Source: CAUTYU01 sp963545205
GTDB lineage: Bacteria > Desulfobacterota > Desulfovibrionia > Desulfovibrionales > Desulfomicrobiaceae
Length of the DNA: 64,000 nt
Direction: 5' to 3'
NCBI GenBank assembly: GCA_963545205.1
Contig: CAUUHW010000006.1
Span: forward strand, 105,908 to 169,907
The notes under the pieces: generated by a model
The model's database searches: none
Told to the model about the DNA's origin: nothing
The model's input: only the letters and a program-made list of their open reading frames with translations
Shown: positions 7,641 through 16,104 of the stretch, one piece after another
How positions within the stretch are numbered: the stretch's first letter is position 1
Layout: each line of letters starts with the position of its first letter
Made by a program: the position numbers and the translations under genes

Positions 7641-9695
7641 TTATTGGTCGGACTTGCTTTCCTCAATGACTTTTTCACTCACCTGGGCCGGACATTCTTC
7701 GTAATGGTCAAATTCCATGGTAAATGTTCCCTGTCCGCCAGTCATGGAGCGCAGGTCCGGCGCGTATTTCAGGATTTCTGACATCGGTACATGCGCCTTG
7801 ACTTCGGTAATACCGCCCTGGGAATCGGAACCCAGCACCCGGCCTCGCCGGCTGGAAATATCACCAATAATATCGCCCATGTATTCATCCGGGATATACA
7901 CCGAAACATTCATGATTGGTTCCAACAGTACCGGCTGAGAGATTTCAACAGCTTTTTTGAAAGCCAGTGAACCGGCAATCTTGAACGCCATTTCTGATGA
8001 GTCCACATTGTGGTAGCTGCCGTCATAGAGTTCAACCTTGAAATCCACAACCGGATAACCGGCCAGAATTCCGTGGGCAGCGGCTTCCTGTATGCCTTTA
8101 TCTACTGCCGGAATGTACTGTTTGGGAATCACGCCGCCAACAATCTTGTTTTCAAATTCATATCCCTGACCACGGGTATTGGGGGCAATCCGAATCCAGC
8201 AATCGCCAAACTGGCCGCGACCGCCGGATTGCTTTTTATGCCGTCCCTGCACTTCGGCTTTGCCCTTGATAGTCTCCCGGTAAGGTACCTTTGGTGTTTT
8301 CAGGGCAATACCGACTTTATAGCGCCGCCGAGCCTTTTCAACAGCCGTTTCAATATGCAGCTGTCCCATGCCTGACAGCAGCATGTCTCCGGTATCTTCA
8401 TTGCGGGTCAGATTGAGGCAGATATCTTCTTCCAGCAGTTTGTGGACACTGGCAAAAACCTTGTCTTCTTCGCCCCGTTCTTCCGCGTCAAGGGCGTAGG
8501 AGATAATCGCGGGCGGTAGTTCAGGCAAAACAAAGCTTTTGGGGGCTTTTTCATCGCAAAGGCTGTCACCTGTTGCGGTGCTTTTCAGTTTGGCAATGCC
8601 CAGCAGGGCGCCTGGCCCCATTTCTTCCTTGCATGGAGATTGTTTTTTGCCTTCCAGCAGCAGAAGCTGTCCAAATTTTTCCTTGCTATCCTGGGTGACG
8701 TTCAAAACAGGCAGGTCTGAGCTGACTGTACCGGAAACAACCCGAAAGAGATTGAGCTGTCCGGCGAACGGGTCGATAAGGGTTTTGAAGACAAAGGCAC
8801 TGAACGGCGCGTCTGCTGCTGGAGCAAGAGTGCCCTCTTTGAGCTGAAAATCAGCGCGTTCAAGTGGAGAGGGGAGCAGGTCGGCAATCGCCCGCAACAG
8901 ATATTCGCCCCCCTGATTTTTGAGAGCGCAGCCAACGCAAACAGGAACCAGTGTGCCCGCAAGGGTTCCCTGCCGCAGACCACGCTGAATCTCTTCGGGG
9001 CTGAGTTCGCCTTCTTCCAGGTATTTTTCAATCAGTTCTTCATCGCTTTCCGCGATATTTTCAATAGATGTTTCGCGCAGCCTTTCAACTTCACCGGCAA
9101 GTTCCGCAGGGATTTCACCCTGGCTGACACTGCCGTCTTCATTGAATATCCAGGCTGTTTGGGCCAGGACGTCAACATAGCCGCGAAAATTGTGTTCAGC
9201 TCCAATGGGCAGGGTCAGGACAACCGGATGAACATCAAGCATAGTTTGTAGGCTGTCTAGGGCCATGGAAAAATCAGCTCGTTCCCTGTCCATCTTGTTG
9301 ATAAAGACAAGCCCCGGCAGCTCGTGCGCGCGCAGATTGTTCCAGATTTTTTTTGTCAGGGGTTTGACACCGTCTACCGCGTCAATAACCAGTACAGCGC
9401 TGTCAACCGCGCTGAGCATGTATCCGAGGTCGCCAATGAAGTTGTTGTCGCCCGGGACGTCAAGAAGGAAATGACGATGCTTTTCAAAAAGATAGCTTGC
9501 GACTGAGGGCTGAATACTGCCGGCCCGTTTGATTTCTTCCGGTTCATAGTCAAGGCAGGTTGAACCGTCTTCTATTTTTCCCAGGCGGTCTGTCAGACCT
9601 GTGCGAAAAAGAAGCATTTCGCCAACAGAAGTTTTCCCTGTGCCGCTGTGTCCCAGCAGGGCGTATGTCCTTTGTTTGTGTAACTGTCCTTCCAT
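7641..9695 (-). CDS. elongation factor G-like translational GTPase
   Basis: 684-residue protein with the full five-domain EF-G layout. The G domain carries GHSGTGKT (about 15-22), DVPGDNNF in place of the usual DTPGH, and NKMD. Domain II, domain IV (GGRGQFGDCWIRIAP) and the C-terminal domain ending in TGGQGTFTMEFDHYEECP follow. The G3 motif with Pro-Gly-Asp and the short switch region mark it as the EF-G-II/EF-G-like paralogue group rather than canonical FusA. Members of this group usually coexist with the str-operon fusA and their role is less clear. It has a long leader (about 165 bases) behind a strong predicted promoter. The downstream neighbour is RNase J. Confidence 0.93.
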   Translation of the reverse strand: MEGQLHKQRTYALLGHSGTGKTSVGEMLLFRTGLTDRLGKIEDGSTCLDYEPEEIKRAGSIQPSVASYLFEKHRHFLLDVPGDNNFIGDLGYMLSAVDSAVLVIDAVDGVKPLTKKIWNNLRAHELPGLVFINKMDRERADFSMALDSLQTMLDVHPVVLTLPIGAEHNFRGYVDVLAQTAWIFNEDGSVSQGEIPAELAGEVERLRETSIENIAESDEELIEKYLEEGELSPEEIQRGLRQGTLAGTLVPVCVGCALKNQGGEYLLRAIADLLPSPLERADFQLKEGTLAPAADAPFSAFVFKTLIDPFAGQLNLFRVVSGTVSSDLPVLNVTQDSKEKFGQLLLLEGKKQSPCKEEMGPGALLGIAKLKSTATGDSLCDEKAPKSFVLPELPPAIISYALDAEERGEEDKVFASVHKLLEEDICLNLTRNEDTGDMLLSGMGQLHIETAVEKARRRYKVGIALKTPKVPYRETIKGKAEVQGRHKKQSGGRGQFGDCWIRIAPNTRGQGYEFENKIVGGVIPKQYIPAVDKGIQEAAAHGILAGYPVVDFKVELYDGSYHNVDSSEMAFKIAGSLAFKKAVEISQPVLLEPIMNVSVYIPDEYMGDIIGDISSRRGRVLGSDSQGGITEVKAHVPMSEILKYAPDLRSMTGGQGTFTMEFDHYEECPAQVSEKVIEESKSDQ

Positions 9696-9859
9696 AACAT
9701 CTCCTATGCGGGTTGAGAAAGTGAGTGATATTTGCTTTTGAAGCCAGTTGGAGTAAGTCTGTCTGGGTTGCGTATATCACCGGAATATAAGCAGCGCATG
9801 TCGCGGCCCACTTTTTTGTCGGTCTTTTTGTGCCGGACAAAAATTTTTTCTTCTGTAAC

Positions 9860-9889
9860 TTTATAGGGAGTTGGTAAAAAACTTGTCAA
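9860..9889 (-). promoter_or_regulatory. sigma70 promoter for EF-G-like gene
   Basis: On the minus strand TTGACA (9889-9884) and TATAAA (9865-9860) are 18 bases apart. The start codon at 9695 is about 160 bases further, so the transcript would have a long untranslated leader with no recognised element in it. Confidence 0.55.
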
Positions 9890-9922
9890 GAAAGATACTG
9901 ACCTCTTTTTCAGGATATGTCC

Positions 9923-10876
9923 ATGCTCTTGCAATCAAAAATTTTTACATTGTCTCCCGCTGATATTGACGCGAATGGGCCTTGTGTTTTATGGCCCCGT
10001 TCTCCTGAACCCGCTTTGGTGGACTCCATTTGCAGGGCAGGCCAGCTTGAACCGCTTCTTGTCCGGCACGTGGAGGGGCGGGTAGAGCTGGTAAGCGGCT
10101 ACAGCCGGTTGTTGGCCCTGCGTGAACTTGGGCTTGACGCGGCTTGTCTTGAAGTGCACGTAAGCGAGGTTGACGGGGCTGTTTTGTATCTTCGCGCGAA
10201 TTGCGCCGCAATGCGTGATGATTCCATGCGCCTGAAAGCTCTGCGTTTTTTTGACAGCCGGATTGTTCGTGGCGGAGAGTTTTCCCGTGAGCGGCTCGAA
10301 ACAGAGGTTTTGCCCCTGCTTGACACTGACGTCCGCGCCAAATCCTGGAACTGGTGGCAGCAATGGCTTGGATTGCCCCCGGATTTTGACGACCTGCTCC
10401 ATAAAGGCCATTTGCCGCTTGCCGCAGCTTCTGGTTTGGCTGCGTTCAGCCCTGAAGAGCGAACTGTTTTATTGCCGTGTCTGCGGGCTGTATGCTGGTC
10501 GCGCAGCAATGCCTGTCATTTACTTACCTGGCTGTACGAGGCCACCCGTTTGCACGAAAAAAGCCTTGTCCAGATGCTTCCCGAAGTCGATTTTTTTTCT
10601 GTTCTGGCAAAAGGTTTGTCGCCAAAGGATATGGCTGCGGCCTTGCTTTTGGAGGCCCAAAAACTGCGCTACCCGCATCTTCTGAACATGCAGGACGATT
10701 TGCGAAAACAACTTGCTCCGCTGGTGAAAGGGGCTTTGTGGCAAGTGGAACATGAGGACAATTTTGAAACTCCGTCTTTGTCTGTGCGCTGCAAAATAAA
10801 AAACAGGAACGAGGCAAAACGGGCGTGTCAGGAGTTTGAGCGAATTACCCGCTACTGGGAGACTAAGAGTGAATAA
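9923..10876 (+). CDS. ParB/Srx-fold nuclease-like domain protein
   Basis: 317-residue protein with an N-terminal ParB-like domain: an LVDSICRAGQLEPLLVRH helix, then VELVSGYSRLLALRELGL, where ParB proteins have a GERRxxA-type motif. The remainder is mostly helical and not recognised. It lacks an obvious ParB helix-turn-helix and there is no parA or parS nearby, so chromosome partitioning is not implied. ATG 9923 is preferred over ATG 9917 because AGGA at 9912-9915 is correctly spaced only from the former. Its last codons overlap the radical SAM gene, implying translational coupling and a shared function. Confidence 0.75.
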   Translation: MLLQSKIFTLSPADIDANGPCVLWPRSPEPALVDSICRAGQLEPLLVRHVEGRVELVSGYSRLLALRELGLDAACLEVHVSEVDGAVLYLRANCAAMRDDSMRLKALRFFDSRIVRGGEFSRERLETEVLPLLDTDVRAKSWNWWQQWLGLPPDFDDLLHKGHLPLAAASGLAAFSPEERTVLLPCLRAVCWSRSNACHLLTWLYEATRLHEKSLVQMLPEVDFFSVLAKGLSPKDMAAALLLEAQKLRYPHLLNMQDDLRKQLAPLVKGALWQVEHEDNFETPSLSVRCKIKNRNEAKRACQEFERITRYWETKSE

Positions 10877-11951
10877 ACTCCCCGCCTATCTGTCCGGTAT
10901 TTCCCACATCGCGGTAGACAAGGCTGTTGAAAATTCTTCCATGACCCGCAGGGTGCGGGAAAAATTGCCCCATCTCCCTGTTCACGTTCTTAATGCGGAT
11001 GACGCATCCTGGTCACGGCCGGGCACGCTGTATCTGAAAAATTATAAGGGACGTTTTTTACGTTTTTGTCCGGGTACGAGTCAGTACCGTTGTTGCGGAT
11101 ACCGGATTATCCATATTGGTGAAAACTGTCCTTTGCGGTGCAGTTACTGTATATTACAGGCTTATTTTCAGGATAACGTGTTGAAAGTCTGGGCCAATCA
11201 GAACGATTTGTGGTCAGAACTGGAGTACAGTTTCGCAGGAACAGACAAGCGTTTTCGGGTTGGCACGGGAGAATTTACGGATTCTTTGGTGCTTGAAGCC
11301 CTGACCGGTTACAGCCGCGATCTGGTGGATTTTCTGGGCGGGTATCCAAATGTTTGTCTGGAACTCAAATCCAAGGTTGTGAATCTGGACTGGATAGCGG
11401 CGGCCAAAAGACCAGACAGGGTACTCCCTGCCTGGTCGGTCAATGCGCCGCAGATTGTGAAAAGCGAGGAACAGGGAGTCTGCGCCACGCTCGAAGAACG
11501 GCTGCACGCGGCCAGAACCTGCGCCGAACTTGGTTTTCGGGTTTGCCTGCATTTTGACCCGATTATCTGTTTTCCCGGCTGGCAAAAAGGGTACGCAGAG
11601 ACTATTGAAATGATTTTTGACTATCTGCGTCCTGAAAATATTGCCTATATGAGTCTGGGGTCATTTCGTTTCATGCCTGAACTCAAAGAGGTCATACAGG
11701 ATAATTTCCCTGCGTCTTCCTATATCTACAATGAATTTATATCCGGTCTGGACGGAAAACAGCGCCTGCTTCGTCCGCTTCGTCTGGAGCAGTTTTCATT
11801 TCTGGTCAATAAATTAAGAAAAAAGGGCATGGAACGGCAACTGTATTTTTGTATGGAATCTGACGCAGTATGGAAAGACATTTTTGGCTACCGACCAAGT
11901 GATTTGGGCGGGCTGGCTTTACATCTTCTCCGTCAGGCTTTTGGTGATTGA
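10869..11951 (+). CDS. spore photoproduct lyase-family radical SAM protein
   Basis: 360-residue radical SAM protein of the SplB-like family. The [4Fe-4S] motif reads CPLRCSYCILQAYF (CxxxCxxC), preceded by YRIIHIGENC and followed by RVGTGEFTDSLVLE and CLELKSKV, all typical of the SPL family. True spore photoproduct lyase repairs a thymine dimer in spores. This host type does not sporulate, so the substrate is unknown. GTG 10869 overlaps the ParB-like stop by 8 bases and has GGGAG at 10857-10861. The TTG 36 bases upstream has the Shine-Dalgarno too close. The conserved pair with a DNA-binding-type ParB domain hints at nucleic-acid repair or modification (inference). Confidence 0.85.
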   Translation: MNKLPAYLSGISHIAVDKAVENSSMTRRVREKLPHLPVHVLNADDASWSRPGTLYLKNYKGRFLRFCPGTSQYRCCGYRIIHIGENCPLRCSYCILQAYFQDNVLKVWANQNDLWSELEYSFAGTDKRFRVGTGEFTDSLVLEALTGYSRDLVDFLGGYPNVCLELKSKVVNLDWIAAAKRPDRVLPAWSVNAPQIVKSEEQGVCATLEERLHAARTCAELGFRVCLHFDPIICFPGWQKGYAETIEMIFDYLRPENIAYMSLGSFRFMPELKEVIQDNFPASSYIYNEFISGLDGKQRLLRPLRLEQFSFLVNKLRKKGMERQLYFCMESDAVWKDIFGYRPSDLGGLALHLLRQAFGD

Positions 11952-12386
11952 GAAATTGAATTTTGTGTGACGCGCAATATCTTTTAAGTCGCTATATGCT
12001 TTTTGGGAAAGTTGAAATTCCATTATCAGGAATCAAGTTCTGTAAGGAGTTTTTCTGAAGAATATTCAGCGATTCCACTTTACTCACCCTCTTTTAAAGC
12101 GGATTGCAAATGTTTTACTTGTGTTTTTTTTCTTCTAAAAGCCGCAATCCGGCTTTTACAGCTTCACTGGCAGAATGAAAACACCCTGATTTGACCTGAA
12201 CAGTCAGAAATGAATATAATGAGTATCTAATGTAACGCTCATATCTTTTTGCATATCCCCTCCGTATCGCTCTTCCCGGGAATAAGGGTTTGGGGCAAAG
12301 TCTCTTGGAATTTCTAACAGCGGGTTGGATAGCTGTCTATGGGTAGAGAGGGAAGAGGTAATGCTCTCGGCTATTTTGTTCTTTTA
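11952..12386. other. 435-base intergenic region
   Basis: No convincing gene. It contains a small hairpin AAAAGCC-gcaatcc-GGCTTTT (12137-12157), which may stop transcription of the radical SAM gene, and an AT-rich stretch. A 63-codon open frame at 12003 has no family resemblance or ribosome site and is not called. Confidence 0.5.
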
Positions 12387-12420
12387 ACCAAACCGGCACT
12401 AGGGACAGTGCCGGTTTGGT
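12387..12420 (-). terminator. strong hairpin after nfnAB
   Basis: Perfect 14-base stem ACCAAACCGGCACT / AGTGCCGGTTTGGT around a 6-base loop, 36 bases beyond the nfnAB stop. The T tract is short on either strand (TTAAAAG on minus, ATTTTCTTT on plus), so it may work in both directions. Confidence 0.75.
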
Positions 12421-12455
12421 ATTTTCTTTACGCCGGAGCAGAGGCGGCAGCGGTT

Positions 12456-14726
12456 TTATTCCCCGCCGCAGCCCAGCCGTCTGGCCATTTCCTTGGCAGC
12501 CTTGCGTCCCGCGCCCATTGCCAGAATAACTGTTGCCGCGCCGGTTACAATATCCCCGCCGGCAAAGACATTGGGTATGCTTGTTTCTCCGGTTTCTTCG
12601 TTGATTTCGATGTACCCGCGTTTATTCAGCTTCAGTTCCGGTTCGTTCCCCAGCAGTATCTGGTTGGGCTGAGTGCCAACAGCAATAACCGCCAGGTCGG
12701 TTTCAATCTCAAACACATTGCCTTCAATCGGAACAGGCCTGCGCCGGCCAGAGGCATCTGGTTCCCCAAGTTCCATTTTCTGCAGTTTAACCTTTGTCAG
12801 CTTGCCGTTTTCATCGCCAGAAAATTCAAGCGGCCCGGCCAGGCATTCCATGATAATGCCTTCTTCAATAGCGTGTTCAATTTCTTCCTTACGAGCCGGC
12901 ATTTCTTCCATGGTGCGGCGGTACACAATATGGACTTCCGCTCCCAGGCGTTTTGCCGTGCGTGCTGCATCCATGGCTACGTTTCCGCCGCCATAGACCG
13001 TGACTTTTTTGCCTCGGATAATCGGCGTGTCAAAATTTGGAAAGTCATACGCCTTGCCCAGATTTACACGGGTCAGATATTCGTTGGCGGAAAACACGCC
13101 AATCAGATGTTCGCCGGGAATGCCCAGAAAACGGGGCAGTCCCGCTCCAATGCCAAGAAAGACGCTTTTATAGCCCTGCTCAAAGAGGTCTTTGATGCTG
13201 AATGTCTTGCCGCCGACATGGTTGAGTTCAAACTCAACCTGCAGACTGCTCAGGGCGTTGACTTCCTTGGCCACCACCTTTTGTTTGGGCAGACGAAATT
13301 CCGGGATACCGTAAACAAGCACACCGCCGGGTTCGTGCAGGGCTTCAAACACCGTGACCTTGCACCCGCGGGTGGCCAGATATCCGGCAACAGTCAGGGA
13401 AGACGGCCCCGAACCGATGCAGGCCACTTTTTTTTCCTTGTCAATCAACGGGCAGGTCATGGTTTCAGATAACAGGTCGCAGGCGTCACGGTACATATAT
13501 TCGTCCGCCACAAAACGCTCCAGTCGGCCAATAGCCACAGGTTCACCTTTTTTAGCCAGGATACAGCTTTGCTCGCACTGCGTTTCCTGAGGACAGACCC
13601 GGCCGCAGATGGCAGGCAGGCTGTTTGTGGAGCGCAGTATTTTGTATGAGCTTTCCACGTCACCTTCAGCGAGGGACGCAATAAACTGGGGGATTGGCAC
13701 TTCTACCGGACACCCTTTCACGCAGCTTGGTTTTTTACATTGCAGGCATCGTGTGGCCTCACGTCTGGCCATTTCGTATGTGTAGCCAAGGGCGACTTCA
13801 TCAAAATTTTTGATGCGCTGTTCCGGTTCCTGGGTCGGCATTGGAGTCCGTGAGATTTTCGGGGCCTTTTTCGGTTTGGGCTTTCCTTCCTTGCAGGTGC
13901 AGGCGCGGTATTCTTCAAGAGAAGTTTGTTCCAGTTCCTTGAATGAGCGCTGCCTGGTGCTGAGTTCCTTGAAGTCAACTTGGTGCCCGTCAAATTCAGG
14001 GCCGTCAACACAGGCAAACTTTACCTGGCCGCCAACCTTGACCCGGCAGGCTCCACACATGCCGATACCGTCAACCATGATTGAGTTCAGGGAAACAGTT
14101 GTTTTTACTCCAAAGGGTTTGGTGGCGTTGGCCACTGCCGCCATCATGGGAACCGGCCCGATAGCCACGACTTCCCGCACGTTTTTATCTTTTTCCAGCC
14201 GGTCAACCAGCAGCTCGGTTACCAGACCTTTATGACCGTAACTTCCATCGTCCGTTGAAATGAGCATTTCATCGGAAATCTGGCGCAGCTCTTTTTCAAA
14301 AAGCAGTAAATCCTTGCTGCGGGCTCCGATAACAGAGATAACCTTGTTACCGGCCTGTTTGTGTCCTTTGGCAATGTGGTGCATGGCCGCGATTCCTGTT
14401 CCGCCGCCAACGCAGATAACAGTGCCACCGGATTCAATATGCGTTTTTTCTCCTAATGGCCCGCAGATGTCATGGATTTTGTCGCCAACTTTCATGTCTT
14501 CGAGCATGGCGGTTGTTTTTCCCATAACAAGATAGACCATGGTGATGGTTCCCTGTTCTTTGTCTGTATCCGCGATGGTCAGGGGAATCCGCTCTCCTTT
14601 TGGGTGGACCCGTAAGATAACGAAATTGCCCGGCTGTGCCTTGGCCGCGATTTTGGGGGCCTCCACAACAAGCTTGCTTGTTCTGCCTGGGATAAGCTCT
14701 GTTTTTTCAAGGATAATATTTGACAT
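12456..14726 (-). CDS. nfnAB: fused NfnAB: NADH-dependent ferredoxin:NADP+ oxidoreductase
   Basis: 756-residue fusion of both subunits of the electron-bifurcating transhydrogenase NfnAB, which couples NADPH oxidation or formation to ferredoxin and NAD in the cytosol. Residues 1-280 are NfnA-like: a ferredoxin-reductase FAD/NAD fold (VICVGGGTGIAAMH) and a [2Fe-2S] site (GMCGACRVKVGG with a later Cys). Residues 290-756 are NfnB/GltD-like: N-terminal [4Fe-4S] Cys sets (CLQCKKPSCVKGCP, CGRVCPQETQCEQSC), FAD motif GSGPSSLTVAGYLA, and an intact second nucleotide motif VYGGGNVAMDAARTA followed by VYRR. Such fusions are often annotated as DHOD electron-transfer subunit/glutamate synthase, but without DHOD or GltB nearby Nfn is the better reading. 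Confidence 0.93.
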   Translation of the reverse strand: MSNIILEKTELIPGRTSKLVVEAPKIAAKAQPGNFVILRVHPKGERIPLTIADTDKEQGTITMVYLVMGKTTAMLEDMKVGDKIHDICGPLGEKTHIESGGTVICVGGGTGIAAMHHIAKGHKQAGNKVISVIGARSKDLLLFEKELRQISDEMLISTDDGSYGHKGLVTELLVDRLEKDKNVREVVAIGPVPMMAAVANATKPFGVKTTVSLNSIMVDGIGMCGACRVKVGGQVKFACVDGPEFDGHQVDFKELSTRQRSFKELEQTSLEEYRACTCKEGKPKPKKAPKISRTPMPTQEPEQRIKNFDEVALGYTYEMARREATRCLQCKKPSCVKGCPVEVPIPQFIASLAEGDVESSYKILRSTNSLPAICGRVCPQETQCEQSCILAKKGEPVAIGRLERFVADEYMYRDACDLLSETMTCPLIDKEKKVACIGSGPSSLTVAGYLATRGCKVTVFEALHEPGGVLVYGIPEFRLPKQKVVAKEVNALSSLQVEFELNHVGGKTFSIKDLFEQGYKSVFLGIGAGLPRFLGIPGEHLIGVFSANEYLTRVNLGKAYDFPNFDTPIIRGKKVTVYGGGNVAMDAARTAKRLGAEVHIVYRRTMEEMPARKEEIEHAIEEGIIMECLAGPLEFSGDENGKLTKVKLQKMELGEPDASGRRRPVPIEGNVFEIETDLAVIAVGTQPNQILLGNEPELKLNKRGYIEINEETGETSIPNVFAGGDIVTGAATVILAMGAGRKAAKEMARRLGCGGE

Positions 14727-14758
14727 GAGAACCTCATTACTTGTTATTGGTTATGAAA

Positions 14759-14800
14759 ATATTTCAGATATGTTCCGTGAGTGAAAAAAATCTGAAATAT
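14759..14800. promoter_or_regulatory. inverted repeat upstream of nfnAB
   Basis: ATATTTCAGAT (14759-14769) and ATCTGAAATAT (14790-14800) are perfect 11-base arms with a 20-base spacer, 33-74 bases ahead of the nfnAB start. The position suits an operator or a leader stem-loop. No known regulator motif was recognised. Confidence 0.45.
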
Positions 14801-14840
14801 ATCTCCTATGCTAAACGTGTTGTAGAGCTGTAAAAAAAAG

Positions 14841-14871
14841 AAAACGCCGCCCCTTAAGAGGACGGCGTTTT
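14841..14871 (-). terminator. terminator after solute-binding protein gene
   Basis: AAAACGCCG / CGGCGTTTT stem with further pairs and a small loop, followed on the minus strand by a long T-rich tract. It sits 27 bases beyond the stop of the minus-strand binding-protein gene, a classic intrinsic terminator. Confidence 0.85.
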
Positions 14872-14897
14872 CTTTTCTGTCCGTGAGACCTGCTTGT

Positions 14898-15764
14898 CTA
14901 GATGGGCAAATGAGACGAACTTTTTGGGTCATAAAGGTCTTTCCAGATTTCAAACTGGTTTGTAAACGGGTAGGAATGAGGAGTATCCGGGCCATACCAC
15001 TTATTGTAGATACTGTGGAATGTTCCGTCTTGCCAGATATCCTGCAGGCTGAAATTGATAATATCCCGCCAGGCGGAATCGTTTTCCTGCAGGCCGATGG
15101 CGCAGGGTTCCTTGCTCATAAAACCGCCAACAAATTCGTATTCGCCAGGGTATTTGCCCGCGTAGCCGATGAGTATGCTTGAGTCTCCTGTCCAGCCCGC
15201 GACCCGGCCTGATTTTAGAGCTTCAAAACATTTCGCGTCACTTTCGTAGGGAATGACGGTGTTGTCGCAGTTGTCATCTCCGATTTGTCTGAGCATGTTT
15301 TTGATATTCTCTTCGGTTGTTGTTCCCTTGACAGTCGCGATCCGTTTACCAAGGAAATTTTCCCATGTTTTATACTTTCCTTTTTTGGCAAGGATTCTTT
15401 GTCCATCAAGAAAGTAGGTGATTGAAAAGTCGATTTCTTTATCTCTTTCGCGGGTGTGGGTCATATTGGCGATAGAAAGGTCAATGGAGCCGTTTTTGAC
15501 CTTTGTGACCCGGCTGTTGTCTTTTTTGAGCGGAACAAGTTTCAGTTTGCAGCCCAGTTTTTTTGCGATGGCGGCTGCTAGATCAATTTCAAAACCGACC
15601 AGCTCTTTTTTATCGTTGTAAAAAGAATTGGGAATGGAATCTGTCAGGACTCCAACCTTGACAATCTTGTCCTTCATAACCCGGTTATATGTTTCACCCG
15701 CGTAAAGAGCAGAAGAAAAGAGAAACAGGCTGATGATGGAAACCAGAAGACTGACTATACGCAT
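14898..15764 (-). CDS. amino-acid ABC transporter substrate-binding protein
   Basis: 288-residue family 3 periplasmic solute-binding protein. An N-terminal signal peptide (LLVSIISLFLFSSALYAGE) is followed by KVGVLTDSIPNSFYNDK and LVGFEIDLAAAIAKKLG, the usual family 3 opening. Later come SIDLSIANMTHTRERDKEIDF and ALKSGRVAGWTGDSS. Relatives bind polar amino acids such as glutamate or aspartate, but the ligand cannot be told from sequence. No permease or ATPase gene is adjacent, so it is an orphan that must partner with components elsewhere. The chemoreceptor upstream might sense the same ligand (speculative). Confidence 0.9.
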   Translation of the reverse strand: MRIVSLLVSIISLFLFSSALYAGETYNRVMKDKIVKVGVLTDSIPNSFYNDKKELVGFEIDLAAAIAKKLGCKLKLVPLKKDNSRVTKVKNGSIDLSIANMTHTRERDKEIDFSITYFLDGQRILAKKGKYKTWENFLGKRIATVKGTTTEENIKNMLRQIGDDNCDNTVIPYESDAKCFEALKSGRVAGWTGDSSILIGYAGKYPGEYEFVGGFMSKEPCAIGLQENDSAWRDIINFSLQDIWQDGTFHSIYNKWYGPDTPHSYPFTNQFEIWKDLYDPKSSSHLPI

Positions 15765-16074
15765 GAAAGACTCCTTAATTTAGAAAAGGTGGATACATCA
15801 TTGAGCAAAAAAATATATATCCCTGATAAAACAGCTTGTAAAGCCCATTTTCTTGTCTGGAGGATTGTCATTTTTTTTTGTTGTCTTGCGTGCCGGCAGA
15901 ATCGTATCTGCCGGACATTGTTGTCGAAAAAAAAGAATAGTTGCTGGCCGCGGCGAGGTCAAGGCCATCTTTCCGGACAGGCCGGGCCAGTACATGGAAA
16001 AAACCAATCCTGCTGTTGCGTCTGGAAAGAATGCTGGGCGGATTTTTTTCAATCGAAAATCACAAATCACAGAT
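15765..16074. other. intergenic leader of binding-protein gene
   Basis: About 310 bases without a gene. It includes a perfect hairpin CCGGCAGA-atcgta-TCTGCCGG (15893-15914), 130 bases upstream of the binding-protein start. It could be a leader structure or, on the plus strand, a weak stop. No clear promoter was recognised. Confidence 0.4.
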
Positions 16075-16100
16075 AAAAGGACGCCTTTCGGCGTCCTTTT
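16075..16100 (-). terminator. terminator after chemoreceptor gene
   Basis: Perfect 11-base stem AAAAGGACGCC-tttc-GGCGTCCTTTT immediately beyond the stop of the minus-strand chemoreceptor gene at 16105. The stem ends in TTTT. Confidence 0.85.
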
Positions 16101-16104
16101 ATCT

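Noticed and set aside
12003..12194. 63-codon open frame after the radical SAM gene
   Set aside because: No ribosome site, no recognisable family, and it covers the hairpin at 12137.
12339..13472. 377-codon open frame on the plus strand
   Set aside because: Antisense to nfnAB, which has unmistakable cofactor motifs; no family resemblance of its own.
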